Source of the DNA: Phytopseudomonas punonensis
GTDB taxonomy: Bacteria > Pseudomonadota > Gammaproteobacteria > Pseudomonadales > Pseudomonadaceae
NCBI RefSeq assembly: GCF_900142655.1
Contig: NZ_FRBQ01000004.1
Span: 1 to 64,000, forward strand
Direction of reading: 5' to 3'
DNA: 64,000 nt
Made by a program: the position numbers and the translations under genes. Below are positions 35,894 to 47,804 of this stretch, piece after piece (position 1 is the stretch's first letter; every line of letters starts with the position of its first letter). The notes beneath the pieces were generated by a model. The model was given only the letters and a program-made list of their open reading frames with translations. It was not told where the DNA came from and made no database searches.

Positions 35894-38385
35894 GACTTGG
35901 CCTTGCTCTTCGATGGGCCCTTGCGGTGCCGGCTTGGCTTACCGCCCTTGTCCACTGCCTTGCCGGCACCTTTGCCAGAAGACTTGGAGTCGGCGAGCAA
36001 CGCTTTTTTCACGTCACGACTTTTCTGCACGTCGGTATTGCCCGTCGAGCCACCACGCGAGCCGCGACCACCGCGACTGTCGCTGCCAGACTCACGACGT
36101 TTGCCGCGCGCAGCCGGTGCCTGCTCTGCACCTTCGGCCATCTCGAAATCGATCTTGCGCTCATCAAGATCGACACGCATAACCTTAACCGACACGCTAT
36201 CGCCAAGACGGAAGCTGCGGCCACTACGCTCACCGGCCAGGCGGTGATGCACAGGATCGAAGTGGTAGTAGTCGCCAGGCAGCGCGGTGACGTGCACCAG
36301 GCCCTCGACGTAGATGTCCTTGAGCTCGACGAACAGACCGAAGCCGGTTACCGCGGTGATCACACCCGGGAAGGTTTCGCCGACGCGATCCTTCATGAAC
36401 TCGCACTTGAGCCAGTTGACCACGTCACGGGTGGCTTCATCGGCACGACGCTCGGACATCGAGCACTGCTCGCCAAGCTGCTCCAGCATCGGCGCGTCGT
36501 ACGGATAGATACGCGCCTTGGGCATGCTGACGGCGCCGGCACGCTCGACGTGCGGCGTATCCTGCTTGGAGCGAATCACACTGCGGATGGCACGGTGGAT
36601 CAACAGGTCCGGGTAACGGCGAATTGGCGAGGTGAAGTGCGCATAGGCATCGTAATTCAGGCCGAAGTGGCCCTGATTGTCGGCGCTATACACAGCCTGG
36701 CTCAGCGAGCGCAGCATCACTGTCTGGATCAGGTGGTAATCGTCACGACCGCGGATGCTTTCCAGCAGCGCTTGATAATCCTTGGGCGACGGGCCGTCTT
36801 TCGACTTGCCGCGGTGCAGGGACAAGCCCAGTTCGCCAAGAAACGCCTTGAGTTTTTCCAGACGCTCCGGCGGCGGGCCGTCGTGCACGCGGTACAGCGC
36901 AGGAATGCCGTGCTTCTGCATGAACGCAGCGGTAGCCACGTTGGCAGCCAGCATGCATTCCTCGATCAGCTTGTGAGCATCATTGCGCTGGGTCGGGCGG
37001 ATTTCCGCGATCTTGCGGCCAGTGCCGAAGATGATGCGCGTTTCCTGGGTTTCGAAGTCGATGGCGCCGCGCTCGTGGCGAGCGGTGAGCAGCACCTGAT
37101 ACAACGAATACAGCTGATTGAGGTGCGGCAGCACTTCTTTGTACTCGCTGCGCAAGGCCTTGCCTTCGCTGCTCTTGGGCTGTTCGAGCATGGCGCTGAC
37201 CTTGTTGTAGGTCAGGCGCGCGTGGGAGTGGATCACCGCCTCGTAGAACTTGTAGTCGGTCATCTTGCCGGTCTTGGAGATGGTGATCTCGCAGACCATG
37301 GCCAGACGGTCGACCTTCGGGTTCAACGAACACAGACCGTTGGACAGCTCCTCGGGCAGCATCGGAATGACGCGCTCGGGGAAATACACCGAGTTGCCAC
37401 GCACCTGCGCTTCGGCATCCAGCGCCGAACCGACTTTCACATAATGGGAAACGTCGGCGATGGCCACATAGAGCTTCCAGCCACCGGAGAACAGCCGCCA
37501 GTTACCGCCACTCTTCTCGCAATACACCGCGTCGTCGAAGTCCCGAGCGTCCTCACCGTCGATGGTGACGAAGGGGATGTGACGCATGTCGACGCGATTT
37601 TCCTTGTCCTTCTCTTCCACTTCCGGCTTGAGCTTGGCGGCTTCCTTGATCACCGCATCAGGCCAGACGTGCGGAATATCGTAGCTGCGCAGCGCAACGT
37701 CGATTTCCATGCCCGGCGCCATGTAGTTGCCGACCACTTCGGTCACATCGCCCTGAGGCTGGAATCGCGGTGTCGGCCAATGGGTAATCGTCACTTCGAC
37801 GAACTGACCCTGCTTGGCGCCGCCATTACGACCTGCCGTCACCAGCACTTCCTGCTGGATTTTCGGATTGTCGGGAATCACGAAGCCAATGCCGCTCTCT
37901 TCGTAATAACGACCGACGATGGTCTCATGACCACGGGAAATCACTTCGACGACGGCACCTTCACGGCGGCCACGACGGTCGAGGCCGGAAACGCGCGCCA
38001 ATGCACGGTCGCCATCGAATACCAGGCGCATCTGCGCCGGGCTCAGGAACAGGTCATCGCTGCCGTCATCCGGCACCAGAAAGCCAAAGCCATCGCGGTG
38101 ACCGCTGACGCGACCCAGGATCAAGTCGAGCTTGTCCACAGGCGCATAGGTGCCGCGGCGGGTATAGATCAGCTGGCCGTCACGCTCCATGGCGCGCAGC
38201 CGGCGGCGCAGCGCCTCGATCTGTTCGTCGGTGGTCAGCCCGAACTCTTCGAGCAGCTCCTCACGACTGGCGGGCGAGCCGCGATCAGCCAGCTGCTGAA
38301 GAATCAGCTCGCGACTGGGGATGGGGTTGTCATACTTTTCCGCTTCTCGGGCGGCCTCGGGATCGAGGGATTGCCAATCGGCCAT
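35890..38385 (-). CDS. rnr: Ribonuclease R
   Basis: This 831-residue 3'-5' exoribonuclease degrades structured RNA and helps quality control of tRNA and rRNA. In order: helix-turn-helix and cold-shock domains (about 20–230), RNB catalytic domain (about 260–590, with DGEDARDFDDAVYCE containing the metal-binding aspartates), S1 domain (about 640–725, GVITAVTGFGLFVEL) and a lysine/serine/glycine-rich basic tail of about 90 residues. The length is normal. It is followed by rlmB in the same operon. The tRNA-Leu genes begin about 200 bp on the other side, in the opposite direction. Confidence 0.96.
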   Translation of the reverse strand: MADWQSLDPEAAREAEKYDNPIPSRELILQQLADRGSPASREELLEEFGLTTDEQIEALRRRLRAMERDGQLIYTRRGTYAPVDKLDLILGRVSGHRDGFGFLVPDDGSDDLFLSPAQMRLVFDGDRALARVSGLDRRGRREGAVVEVISRGHETIVGRYYEESGIGFVIPDNPKIQQEVLVTAGRNGGAKQGQFVEVTITHWPTPRFQPQGDVTEVVGNYMAPGMEIDVALRSYDIPHVWPDAVIKEAAKLKPEVEEKDKENRVDMRHIPFVTIDGEDARDFDDAVYCEKSGGNWRLFSGGWKLYVAIADVSHYVKVGSALDAEAQVRGNSVYFPERVIPMLPEELSNGLCSLNPKVDRLAMVCEITISKTGKMTDYKFYEAVIHSHARLTYNKVSAMLEQPKSSEGKALRSEYKEVLPHLNQLYSLYQVLLTARHERGAIDFETQETRIIFGTGRKIAEIRPTQRNDAHKLIEECMLAANVATAAFMQKHGIPALYRVHDGPPPERLEKLKAFLGELGLSLHRGKSKDGPSPKDYQALLESIRGRDDYHLIQTVMLRSLSQAVYSADNQGHFGLNYDAYAHFTSPIRRYPDLLIHRAIRSVIRSKQDTPHVERAGAVSMPKARIYPYDAPMLEQLGEQCSMSERRADEATRDVVNWLKCEFMKDRVGETFPGVITAVTGFGLFVELKDIYVEGLVHVTALPGDYYHFDPVHHRLAGERSGRSFRLGDSVSVKVMRVDLDERKIDFEMAEGAEQAPAARGKRRESGSDSRGGRGSRGGSTGNTDVQKSRDVKKALLADSKSSGKGAGKAVDKGGKPSRHRKGPSKSKAKS

Positions 38386-38495
38386 TAGAAACTGTTCACC
38401 TTATCTATAGAGTCGTTTTTTGCCATGTATCTATTGAAGCGCGAAAGCGCCCTCCGGGTCAGCTCTCAGCACAAATAATTTTTCGACGTCAGGGG

Positions 38496-38524
38496 TTTAC
38501 AAGGTAAAAGCGCGACCGTATAGT
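38496..38524 (+). promoter_or_regulatory. Sigma-70 promoter of the tRNA-Leu pair
   Basis: TTTACA, exactly 17 bases, TATAGT. The bases after -10 are GC-rich (TCGCGCCC), a discriminator of the kind linked to stringent control of stable RNA. The mature tRNA begins about 57 bases after the expected start. Confidence 0.8.
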
Positions 38525-38587
38525 TCGCGCCCACAGCGTCGAGCAGACGTTGTAACACGGAATAGATGAGCAATCATCCGTTTCAGT

Positions 38588-38674
38588 GCCCAGGTGGCGG
38601 AATTGGTAGACGCGCTGGTTTCAGGTATCAGTGACCGCAAGGTCGTGGAAGTTCGAGTCTTCTCCTGGGCACCA
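38588..38674 (+). tRNA. tRNA-Leu(CAG), first copy
   Basis: The 87-base gene folds as a class II tRNA: acceptor GCCCAGG/CCTGGGC, D arm with GGAATTGGTAGA, anticodon stem CTGGT/ATCAG with loop TTCAGGT giving anticodon CAG, a long variable arm, T arm GTTCGAGTC and an encoded CCA end. It reads CUG, the most used leucine codon of GC-rich genomes. Confidence 0.95.
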
Positions 38675-38757
38675 AATTTCGTGAAGTAGCTTGATAACCT
38701 ACTTTGCAAATAACGGACGTAATGATCCGTACCGGTAACGGTTAACATTACTGCAGT

Positions 38758-38844
38758 GCCCAGGTGGCGGAATTGGTAGACGCGCTGGTTTCAGGTATCA
38801 GTGACCGCAAGGTCGTGGAAGTTCGAGTCTTCTCCTGGGCACCA
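38758..38844 (+). tRNA. tRNA-Leu(CAG), second identical copy
   Basis: All 87 bases equal those of the first copy 170 bp upstream, including the encoded CCA. The 83-base spacer differs from the upstream flank. An intrinsic terminator follows, so the two are probably processed from one transcript. Confidence 0.95.
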
Positions 38845-38850
38845 AATTCA

Positions 38851-38880
38851 AAAAACCGAGCCAATGGCTCGGTTTTTTAT
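38851..38880 (+). terminator. Intrinsic terminator after the tRNA-Leu pair
   Basis: ACCGAGCC and GGCTCGGT pair around three bases and run into TTTTTAT. The A-rich left flank can extend the stem, so it may also serve transcripts from the opposite strand. Confidence 0.9.
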
Positions 38881-38937
38881 TGCCTGCAATAAAGTCGAGC
38901 GCTAGGCCCGGCGATCATCGGACCCGCGCTACGCAGC

Positions 38938-40872
38938 TCAGACCTTGAACTGCCCCAGGCTGCTTTTCAGCTGCCCTGCCAACCCGTCGAGCACGCGACC
39001 ACTATTGGCCGTCGCCACGACCGCCTCTGCCGCGCGCTGAGCCTCGGCATGAATCACCTCGACCCGCCCGCGCACTGCATTGGCACCTTCGGCCTGATGC
39101 GCTGCCGCCTGGGTCGCCGCGTTGATCGCACCGTGAACGTCCTCAACAGAACGCTGCACTGCCTGCTGAATACGCGCGCTCTCACGCAACGCCGCCAACC
39201 CTTGATCGGCTTGCTGGCCAGCCTGACCAATCGCCCCGACCGCCTCGCGAGCACCTTGTTGTAGCGCAACGATATGCGACTGAATATCACCGGTGGACTG
39301 CTGGGTCTTGCTGGCCAGAGCACGTACTTCGTCCGCGACCACCGCGAAACCGCGCCCGCTTTCGCCCGCCCGCGCCGCCTCGATTGCAGCATTGAGTGCC
39401 AGCAGGTTGGTCTGCTCGGCAATCGAGCGAATCACGGTGAGCACCACTTCGATCTGTTCGCTCTGCGTGGCCAGCCGCTCGATCACGGCCGAGCCGGCAT
39501 CCACGCGCCGCACCAACTCCTCAATGGAGCCACCCACCCGATTGGCGATAGCGGCGTTTTCCTGAGTCGACTGGCGAATCGCCTCGACCCGCTGCAAGGC
39601 TTCCTGCATGGCGCGGCTTTCGGCTTGCGCTTCATCGGCCATCGCCGCCAGCGCCTGCAGGCTTGCTGCCACTTCATCACGCTGCCGCTTGGCCGCCGAC
39701 TCCGCTGCAGCACTGCGACTACTAAGAGCGGTAATTTCCTGCCCGGTGCGCACCGCCACTTCGCCCGCCTCACGAACGATAGGCTGCAGCTTGGCGACGA
39801 AACGGTTGACCGCTGAAGCCATTTCACCAACCTCATCACGACTGTCGATCTCGATTCGGCGAGTCAGATCGCCCTCACCCGCAGCCAAGTCATCCAGCGC
39901 CGCAATCAGGGTACGCAGACGAACCACCACGCGACGACCGAGAACGATTGCCAACGCCAGCAGCACACCCAAACCAACCACCGCGAGCCCCAGCCCAATG
40001 CGCCATCTCAGGTTCGCCGCTGCTGTGTCGACGGCGGCACTGGTATTGGTAGCCATGCCCTGAGCAGCCTGCTGCGCCGAGGCCAAACGCGCCGAGAGCG
40101 CTTTTGCACTGTCAGTGGATGCACCCGCAAGACTCTCGGCAACCAGCTGCCCGCCACTGGCCAAAAGCGCCTCGAAGCGCTTGTCGACAGCAGCCAGCTC
40201 GGCGTCGATAGCGGCAGTGGAAACGCCCATCAACACCTTGCCGATTTCCACATCATTGGGGCTGATACTGGCTTCCACGAAGTAAACGCTCGGGTCGGTT
40301 TTTGCCGCATTGATCACCTTATCCAACGCACGCTCGCCCTCGCCTTTCTCGAGCATGCCCTTGATCTGCTCGTTCTGGCGATTGAGGTAACGGGTCAGAT
40401 GGTTACCTTCGGCATCGTCATAGATCACGAACAGCACATTGGGGTTACGCTGCGCACGGCGCGCGAACTCCGACAGCGCCGGAATATCGGAATCCCACAT
40501 GGCACGCGGCGCCACGGCGGCCAACAGCTGCGCCAGATCATTGGCGGAATCTCTTAGGCTGCGCTCCAGACTGGCGCGGATCTGCACCCGCTCCTCACCA
40601 AGGCGGGTCGAGAGTCCGGCAGACAAGCTTTCCCGGGTTCGCACCGAAAGCCCACCCAGGCTTGCGGAAACATCCTTATTGGCCTGCTCCAGCTCGGTGG
40701 CCAGGCGTTGTGAATCACTGCCCAGCTGTCGCTCAAGGTCGGCCACCAGGCCATCGACCGTGCTGCGGGTCAACGCCAGTACCAGCAATACCTGAACGAA
40801 TAATGCCACGCCCAGCGCGATGAACACGGGCAGCAGCAGGCGACTACGAAACAGCGAAAAGACAGCAACCAC
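38938..40872 (-). CDS. Methyl-accepting chemotaxis protein
   Basis: This 644-residue chemoreceptor has one transmembrane helix at about 12–34, a periplasmic sensor region to about 288 with long predicted helices and a small alpha/beta part ([20 protein letters not shown]), a second helix at about 290–312, a HAMP domain (about 313–366, [11 protein letters not shown]) and a C-terminal signalling hairpin with the invariant [15 protein letters not shown] tip. No CheR-docking pentapeptide ends it. The GTG start at 40872 is chosen because GGAGGA lies seven bases upstream and a sigma-54 promoter fits just before it; the longer frame from 41007 would run through both. The ligand is unknown. A receptor in this place before purA exists in P. 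putida from memory. Confidence 0.9.
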   Translation of the reverse strand: MVAVFSLFRSRLLLPVFIALGVALFVQVLLVLALTRSTVDGLVADLERQLGSDSQRLATELEQANKDVSASLGGLSVRTRESLSAGLSTRLGEERVQIRASLERSLRDSANDLAQLLAAVAPRAMWDSDIPALSEFARRAQRNPNVLFVIYDDAEGNHLTRYLNRQNEQIKGMLEKGEGERALDKVINAAKTDPSVYFVEASISPNDVEIGKVLMGVSTAAIDAELAAVDKRFEALLASGGQLVAESLAGASTDSAKALSARLASAQQAAQGMATNTSAAVDTAAANLRWRIGLGLAVVGLGVLLALAIVLGRRVVVRLRTLIAALDDLAAGEGDLTRRIEIDSRDEVGEMASAVNRFVAKLQPIVREAGEVAVRTGQEITALSSRSAAAESAAKRQRDEVAASLQALAAMADEAQAESRAMQEALQRVEAIRQSTQENAAIANRVGGSIEELVRRVDAGSAVIERLATQSEQIEVVLTVIRSIAEQTNLLALNAAIEAARAGESGRGFAVVADEVRALASKTQQSTGDIQSHIVALQQGAREAVGAIGQAGQQADQGLAALRESARIQQAVQRSVEDVHGAINAATQAAAHQAEGANAVRGRVEVIHAEAQRAAEAVVATANSGRVLDGLAGQLKSSLGQFKV

Positions 40873-40927
40873 GGGCAAATCCTCCGACCGCCAGAGGAGC
40901 GGCAACATCAGGGTAGGATCAAGACAA

Positions 40928-40943
40928 AGCAAAGCGCGTGCCG
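40928..40943 (-). promoter_or_regulatory. Sigma-54 (RpoN) promoter of the chemoreceptor gene
   Basis: On the minus strand CGGCAC, five bases, TTGCT matches the -24/-12 consensus at all but the first base, with correct phase. Transcription would start near 40917, leaving a leader of about 45 bases to the GTG start. Confidence 0.6.
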
Positions 40944-40989
40944 ATGGCGGCACATTGCCAGATTGCGCCGAGCCCCGCCGCGCGTCAAA

Positions 40990-41024
40990 CAAAAACGGGC
41001 CGCCCAAGGGCGACCCGTTTTCGT
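40990..41024 (-). terminator. Intrinsic terminator after purA
   Basis: On the minus strand AAAACGGG-T-CGCCC pairs with GCG-G-CCCGTTTT around TTGG and is followed by TGTTTG. It ends the hisZ–purA transcript 36–70 bases after purA. Confidence 0.85.
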
Positions 41025-41059
41025 TTACCGACCTACGGCTCTGAACGAGCCTTCACCAA

Positions 41060-42382
<1,323 letters not shown>

Positions 42383-42428
42383 TCACGGCCGGCGAAAGTA
42401 ATTCAGAATAGACGACCCCAGCGGCCGC

Positions 42429-43613
42429 TCAGTCCAGCGCCAGCACCTGCCAGCGACCGTCACGCAATAACAGCTGGCGATCACAGCCAACATCGGCAGC
42501 CGCCGCCAATTCCTGGCCTGGCAGCGCCTGAACCACGCGTTCGCCTTCGGCACGCAGACGGCGCACTGCCTGCCACAGGTAAACGTCATGACTGTCCGGC
42601 GCCCAAATACCTGCCGGCTCTTCGCCAAGCGGCATGCGACCGAGGGTCACCAGCGTCTTCAGATCGGTGGAGAAACCGGTAGCCGGGCGAGCCCGACCGA
42701 AATCAGCGCCGATGTCGTCATAGCGGCCACCTTGGGCAATCGCCTGACCGACAGCCGGCACGAAAGCTGCGAACACCACACCGGTGTGGTAGTGATAACC
42801 GCGCAGCTCGCCGAGATCGAAATACAGCGGCAGCTCCGAATAACGCAGCTCCAGCGCATCGGCAATGGCCACCAGCTCATCCAGAGCGGCATGCACGTCG
42901 TCTGGCGCATCGACCAAGCAGGCCTGGGCCAGATCCAGCACGTCACGACCGCCACACAGCTCGCCCAGGGCGCGCAGCATGCGGCGCAGCGAATCCGGCA
43001 GCGCTTCGGTCAGCGCATCGATCTCGTCCATGGCCTTGCGCTGCAGCGCATCGAACAGCTGCTGCTCGACTTCGCCGGACAGCTCTGCCGCACGCACCAG
43101 GCCGCGGTAGATACCGACATGGCCGAGATCCATGTGCACGTCCGGAACCTCGGCCAGCTCCAAGGTATCGACCAGCAGACTGATCACCTCCACATCGCTG
43201 GCCGGGCTGGCGTCGCCATACAGCTCGGCACCCAACTGGATCGGGCTGCGCGAGGTGGTCAGCGCACGCGGCTGCGCATGCAGCACGCTGCCGGCGTAGC
43301 ATAGGCGGCTCGGCCCCTCACGCCGCAGCGTGTGCGCATCGATGCGCGCCACTTGCGGAGTGATGTCGGCGCGAAAGCCCATCTGCCGGCCGGACAGCGG
43401 ATCGGTCACCTTGAAGGTGCGCAGATCCAGATCCTGGCCCGCACCGGTCAGAAGCGATTCCAAGTATTCGATATGGGGAGTTACCACGAATTCGTAACCC
43501 CAGCGCTGGAACAGATCCAGCACCTGACGACGCGCGATTTCGATGCGCGCCGCTTCCGGGGGCAATACTTCTTCGATCCCATCTGGCAGCAGCCAGCGGT
43601 CTACCGTTGCCAT
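42429..43613 (-). CDS. hisZ: ATP phosphoribosyltransferase regulatory subunit HisZ
   Basis: This 394-residue protein is a histidyl-tRNA synthetase paralogue that lacks the anticodon-binding domain; it activates the short form of HisG in histidine synthesis. The class II-like core begins [18 protein letters not shown], with [15 protein letters not shown] as motif 2 and [12 protein letters not shown] near residue 270. A short HisG must exist elsewhere in the genome. It is first in a two-gene unit with purA. Confidence 0.95.
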   Translation of the reverse strand: MATVDRWLLPDGIEEVLPPEAARIEIARRQVLDLFQRWGYEFVVTPHIEYLESLLTGAGQDLDLRTFKVTDPLSGRQMGFRADITPQVARIDAHTLRREGPSRLCYAGSVLHAQPRALTTSRSPIQLGAELYGDASPASDVEVISLLVDTLELAEVPDVHMDLGHVGIYRGLVRAAELSGEVEQQLFDALQRKAMDEIDALTEALPDSLRRMLRALGELCGGRDVLDLAQACLVDAPDDVHAALDELVAIADALELRYSELPLYFDLGELRGYHYHTGVVFAAFVPAVGQAIAQGGRYDDIGADFGRARPATGFSTDLKTLVTLGRMPLGEEPAGIWAPDSHDVYLWQAVRRLRAEGERVVQALPGQELAAAADVGCDRQLLLRDGRWQVLALD

Positions 43614-43834
43614 TTAGCCATTTCCCTCTTGATTCGGGCGGCACAAGCCTTCAATGAAGCGGATGGTAAGCCAAGCACGGCAAAGGGCCGGTCGACTCCA
43701 GAGGCGAGCATCGAAACGATCAGTGAATTGATTGCACGAAGCCCCCACGCCAGCGGCGCGGAAAGGGGCAAGGCCAGAGGCCTTGAAAGACAGAACATAA
43801 CGCTCAGTTCGTGCCGCATGATTCCCACAGGCGT

Positions 43835-43858
43835 AAAAAAGCCGGGATTTTCCCGGCT
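43835..43858 (-). terminator. Intrinsic terminator after hflC
   Basis: On the minus strand AGCCGGGA pairs with TCCCGGCT around AAA and is followed by TTTTT. It ends the hfq–hflX–hflK–hflC transcript about 100 bases after hflC. The rest of 43614–43957 holds the hisZ leader and no gene that I can support. Confidence 0.9.
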
Positions 43859-43957
43859 GCCGCATCATACCACGCCGAAAGCCTCAAGCCGCAAGCTTCG
43901 CACGACAAGCGAGCACTGGGCATCACTTGCGGTGCGTATCCTGCAGCTCACGGCCCG

Positions 43958-44827
43958 TTACGGCTTGGCCTTTTCCAGGTAGCGGAAGAAATCGCTACTT
44001 GGGTCCAGCACCAGCACGTCACGCTTGTCGGAGAAGCTCTCGCGATAGGCGTTCAGGCTGCGGTAGAACGCATAGAACTCCTGATCCTGACCATAAGCCT
44101 TGGAGTAGATCGCCGCGGCCTTGGCATCGCCCTCACCACGCAACTCCTCGGCCTGGCGATAGGCTTCAGCGAGCAGTACACGCTGCTGACGATCAGCGTC
44201 GGCACGAATCCCTTCAGCCAGCTCCTTACCCTTGGCGCGGTGCTCACGAGCCTCACGCTCACGCTCGGAACTCATGCGGTCGAATACGCTGCGGTTGACT
44301 TCCTTGGGCAGGTCGATGGCCTTGACGCGAACGTCGACCACCTCAATACCCAGCTCACGCTGCGCCGCACGATTGAGCGAAGCCGTCACGTCAGCCATCA
44401 GCGCATCACGCTCGCCAGACACCGACTCGTGCAGGGTGCGCTTACCGAACTGGTCACGCAGCGACGCTTCGAGACGACGCGACAGACGCTCGTCGGCAAT
44501 CTGCTTCACACCCGAAGTGGCGGTGTAGTAACGCTCGGCATCCAGCACACGCCATTTAGCGTAGGCATCGACCATCAGCGCTTTCTTCTCAAGGGTCAAG
44601 AAGCGCGAGTTGACGGTATCCAGGGTCAGCAGGCGAGCATCGAACTTGCGCACCTGGTTGACGTAAGGAATTTTCATATGCAGGCCAGGCTGCACGTCCG
44701 TTTCGACGATTCGGCCGAACTGCAGCAATACAGCCCGCTCGGTCTGCGACACGATGTAGAAGCTGCTCCAGGCGACAAGCGCCAGAACCACGCCGACGAT
44801 CAGGGTTACCAGTGATTTATTGCTCAT
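43958..44827 (-). CDS. hflC: FtsH protease modulator HflC
   Basis: This 289-residue SPFH/prohibitin-type protein is anchored by an N-terminal helix (about 6–26) with the band-7 domain in the periplasm. It forms the HflKC cage around the FtsH protease and controls its choice of substrates. Family segments are SQTERAVLLQFGRIV and EREREAREHRAKGKELAEGI, the latter in a long coiled coil. The ATG shares one base with the hflK stop codon, so translation is coupled. Confidence 0.95.
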   Translation of the reverse strand: MSNKSLVTLIVGVVLALVAWSSFYIVSQTERAVLLQFGRIVETDVQPGLHMKIPYVNQVRKFDARLLTLDTVNSRFLTLEKKALMVDAYAKWRVLDAERYYTATSGVKQIADERLSRRLEASLRDQFGKRTLHESVSGERDALMADVTASLNRAAQRELGIEVVDVRVKAIDLPKEVNRSVFDRMSSEREREAREHRAKGKELAEGIRADADRQQRVLLAEAYRQAEELRGEGDAKAAAIYSKAYGQDQEFYAFYRSLNAYRESFSDKRDVLVLDPSSDFFRYLEKAKP

Positions 44828-46020
44828 CAACGGCTCTCCCTTGTGCGCACGTCCGGCTGCCCAACGTTGTTGCCCACGCGCGCACCGAGATCGGCGGCGC
44901 CAGCACCGACAGCGTTGGACGATGCGTTACCGCTATTACCGCCACGGCTGTCGATCATTTTATCCAGCGGCAGGTACAGCAGGTTGTTCTGCCCCTTGTC
45001 GCCAGTCACCAGCACCTTGCTGGTGTTGCTCATCATCTGCTGCATGGTGTCCAGATAAAGACGCTGACGCGTCACTTCCGGCGCCTTGCGATACTCGGCT
45101 ACCAGCGCGGTGAAACGATCCGCCTCACCCTGGGCACGGGAGATCACTTCGTCGCGATAACCGCTGGCATCCTCGATCAGGCGCTGAGCCTGACCGCGAG
45201 CCTCGGGCACAACGCCATTGGCGTAGGTTTCCGCCTGGTTCTTCTCGCGCTGCTCGTCTTCACGGGCACGAATCACGTCATCGAAGGCTTCCTGCACTTC
45301 ACGCGGCGCCGCGGCGCTCTGCAGGTTCACCTGAGTGACGGTGATACCGGTGCGATAGGTGTCGAGGAAACGCTGCAGACGCTCACGTACATCACCCGCC
45401 ATCTGCTCACGACCTTCGGTCAGCACTTGGTCCATCTCGGTGGAACCCACCACGTGGCGCACGGCGCTGTCGGTAGCATGCTGCAGACTGGTCTCCGGCA
45501 TGTCGACGTTGAGTACGTAATCCTTGAGGCTGCTGATCTTGTACTGCACGGTCAGCGGTACTTCGATGATGTTTTCGTCTTCGGTCAACATCTGCCCTTG
45601 CTTGCTGTAAGCACGCTCACGGGTGACGTTTTCCTGAAACTTGCGATCGATCGGCGGGAAATAGATATTCAGACCCGGGCCGACGGTCTCGTGGTATTTG
45701 CCGAAACGCAGCACGACGGCCTGCTCCTGCTCATCGACCACATAGATAGCGTTGTACAGCCAAAAAGCGCCCACGACGGCCAGCGCAACGAACAGCAGGC
45801 CGAAACCGCCACCCTTGCCTCTGGAACCATTGCTGTCACTGCCGCGTTTGTTGCCGCCACCGAACACCCCATTGAGTTTGTCCTGTAGCTTGCGGAAGGC
45901 TTCGTCAAGATCCGGTGGTCCCTTGCGGTCGCCGCCGCCACCGCCGCCGTTACCACGACGGCCGCCGCCACCCCAGGGATCCTGATTATTCGAGTTGCCA
46001 CCCGGCTCATTCCAAGCCAT
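44827..46020 (-). CDS. hflK: FtsH protease modulator HflK
   Basis: This 397-residue partner of HflC starts MAWNEPGGNSNNQDPWGGGG, a glycine-rich cytoplasmic tail with about fifteen glycines, then a helix at about 80–100 and the SPFH domain (VVDEQEQAVVLRFGKYHETVGPGLN). The C-terminus is glycine- and asparagine-rich. GGAG lies six bases before ATG 46020; a frame open far upstream is a shadow of hflX. It forms the FtsH-controlling complex with HflC. Confidence 0.95.
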   Translation of the reverse strand: MAWNEPGGNSNNQDPWGGGGRRGNGGGGGGDRKGPPDLDEAFRKLQDKLNGVFGGGNKRGSDSNGSRGKGGGFGLLFVALAVVGAFWLYNAIYVVDEQEQAVVLRFGKYHETVGPGLNIYFPPIDRKFQENVTRERAYSKQGQMLTEDENIIEVPLTVQYKISSLKDYVLNVDMPETSLQHATDSAVRHVVGSTEMDQVLTEGREQMAGDVRERLQRFLDTYRTGITVTQVNLQSAAAPREVQEAFDDVIRAREDEQREKNQAETYANGVVPEARGQAQRLIEDASGYRDEVISRAQGEADRFTALVAEYRKAPEVTRQRLYLDTMQQMMSNTSKVLVTGDKGQNNLLYLPLDKMIDSRGGNSGNASSNAVGAGAADLGARVGNNVGQPDVRTRESR

Positions 46021-46117
46021 AGCGCTCTCCATACTGATAAAGCAAAGACGCGCCAACGACGCGCCCACCAATGCTACAGAATGCCTGCTTCCAGCGGCAA
46101 AATCACCGCTGCGGGCT

Positions 46118-47419
46118 TTATTGCAAAGTGTGTTGCTCGATGAACTCGAGCGGCTGCAAACCTTCTCGACTGACCAAGCGATTGAGCTCGACGCGCGGAA
46201 TACGCACTTGCAACAAGCTGCTGCCATCTTCCGCATAGGACTCCTGCAGCACCGCGCCCAGCTCAAAGAACTGCGCACGCAAGCGCGCCAGGCGCTGCGG
46301 CAGCTGAAGTGTGGCAACGAACAAATCATCGCCGAGCAGCTCGGCCACCGCCTGCTTGAGCAATGACAGGCCACGACCATCACGCGCCGACAACCAGACA
46401 CGCTCAGGGCGACCATCGGCATTACGCTGGATCTGCGGCTCGACGCCCTCGAGCAGGTCGAGCTTGTTGTAGACCTCCAGCACCGGCAAGTCCTGCGCGC
46501 CGATCTCGCCGAGCACGTGAAGCACCTGTTCGATCTGCGCATCACGCTCTGCCTCGTGGGAATCGATCACGTGCAACAGCAGGTCGGAATTGCTCGATTC
46601 TTCGAGTGTGGCGCGAAACGCCTCGACCAGCTTGTGCGGCAAATGACGAATGAAACCCACGGTGTCGGCCAGCACAATCGGCCCCAGATCATCGAGCTGC
46701 AAACGACGCAACGTCGGATCGAGGGTGGCGAACAGCTGATCGGCCGCATACACGTCGGACTCGGTCAGTGCATTGAACAATGTGGATTTGCCGGCGTTGG
46801 TATAGCCAACCAGCGAGACGGAAGGAATATCCGCGCGCTTACGACCGCGGCGGGCCTGCTCGCGCTGGCTGCGCACCTTTTCGAGCTTCTGTTTGATCTG
46901 GCGAATGCGCACACGCAACAGGCGCCGGTCAGTTTCCAGCTGGGTTTCACCCGGGCCACGCAGACCGATACCGCCTTTCTGACGCTCGAGGTGAGTCCAG
47001 CCGCGCACCAGGCGCGTGCTCATGTGATCGAGCTGAGCCAGCTCGACCTGCAGCTTGCCTTCGTGAGTACGCGCGCGCTGGGCGAAAATATCGAGAATCA
47101 GCCCCGTGCGATCCAGCACACGACACTCGAACATGCGCTCGAGGTTACGCTCCTGGCTGGGCGTAAGGACGTGATTGAAGATGACCAGGTCGGCCTCGTG
47201 GGCCTTTACCTGGTCACGCAGCTCTTCCACCTTGCCGCTGCCAATCAGGAATTTCGCAGTGGGCCGGCTATTGGGCACACTGAAAAACGCTACGGTATCG
47301 GCACCGGCGGAAAGAGCCAGCTCTTGAAACTCCTGGGGATCCTCGCTCGCCTCGGTGTTCTGACTATCCAGATGAACCAGGATAGCCCGTTCACCCCCTT
47401 CATGGCGCTCGAAGAACAA
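46118..47419 (-). CDS. hflX: Ribosome-associated GTPase HflX
   Basis: This 433-residue GTPase splits stalled 70S ribosomes, especially after heat stress. An N-terminal HflX domain (to about 190, with the glycine-rich GGIGLRGPGETQLETDRR) precedes the G domain: G1 GYTNAGKSTLFN, G3 DTVGF, G4 NKLD. The frame starts with TTG at 47419, preceded by AGGGGG five bases away, and lies 15 bases after the hfq stop codon. Orthologues begin MFFERH as here, so TTG is likely the true start. Confidence 0.95.
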   Translation of the reverse strand: MFFERHEGGERAILVHLDSQNTEASEDPQEFQELALSAGADTVAFFSVPNSRPTAKFLIGSGKVEELRDQVKAHEADLVIFNHVLTPSQERNLERMFECRVLDRTGLILDIFAQRARTHEGKLQVELAQLDHMSTRLVRGWTHLERQKGGIGLRGPGETQLETDRRLLRVRIRQIKQKLEKVRSQREQARRGRKRADIPSVSLVGYTNAGKSTLFNALTESDVYAADQLFATLDPTLRRLQLDDLGPIVLADTVGFIRHLPHKLVEAFRATLEESSNSDLLLHVIDSHEAERDAQIEQVLHVLGEIGAQDLPVLEVYNKLDLLEGVEPQIQRNADGRPERVWLSARDGRGLSLLKQAVAELLGDDLFVATLQLPQRLARLRAQFFELGAVLQESYAEDGSSLLQVRIPRVELNRLVSREGLQPLEFIEQHTLQ

Positions 47420-47433
47420 TGCGACCCCCTGGG

Positions 47434-47745
<312 letters not shown>

Positions 47746-47804
47746 TTAACCAACAAACGGCTTTGGCACGCTACCTCCAAGGGTAGACGGCCTGCGGCAA
47801 GATC

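Noticed and set aside
35926..38388. An 820-codon open frame antisense to rnr
   Set aside because: High GC keeps antisense frames open; the product is histidine- and valine-rich with no family motif, and rnr on the other strand is complete.
38588..38844. tRNA-Leu pair as attachment site of an integrated element
   Set aside because: Both copies are complete and identical; no integrase or partial tRNA end lies nearby.
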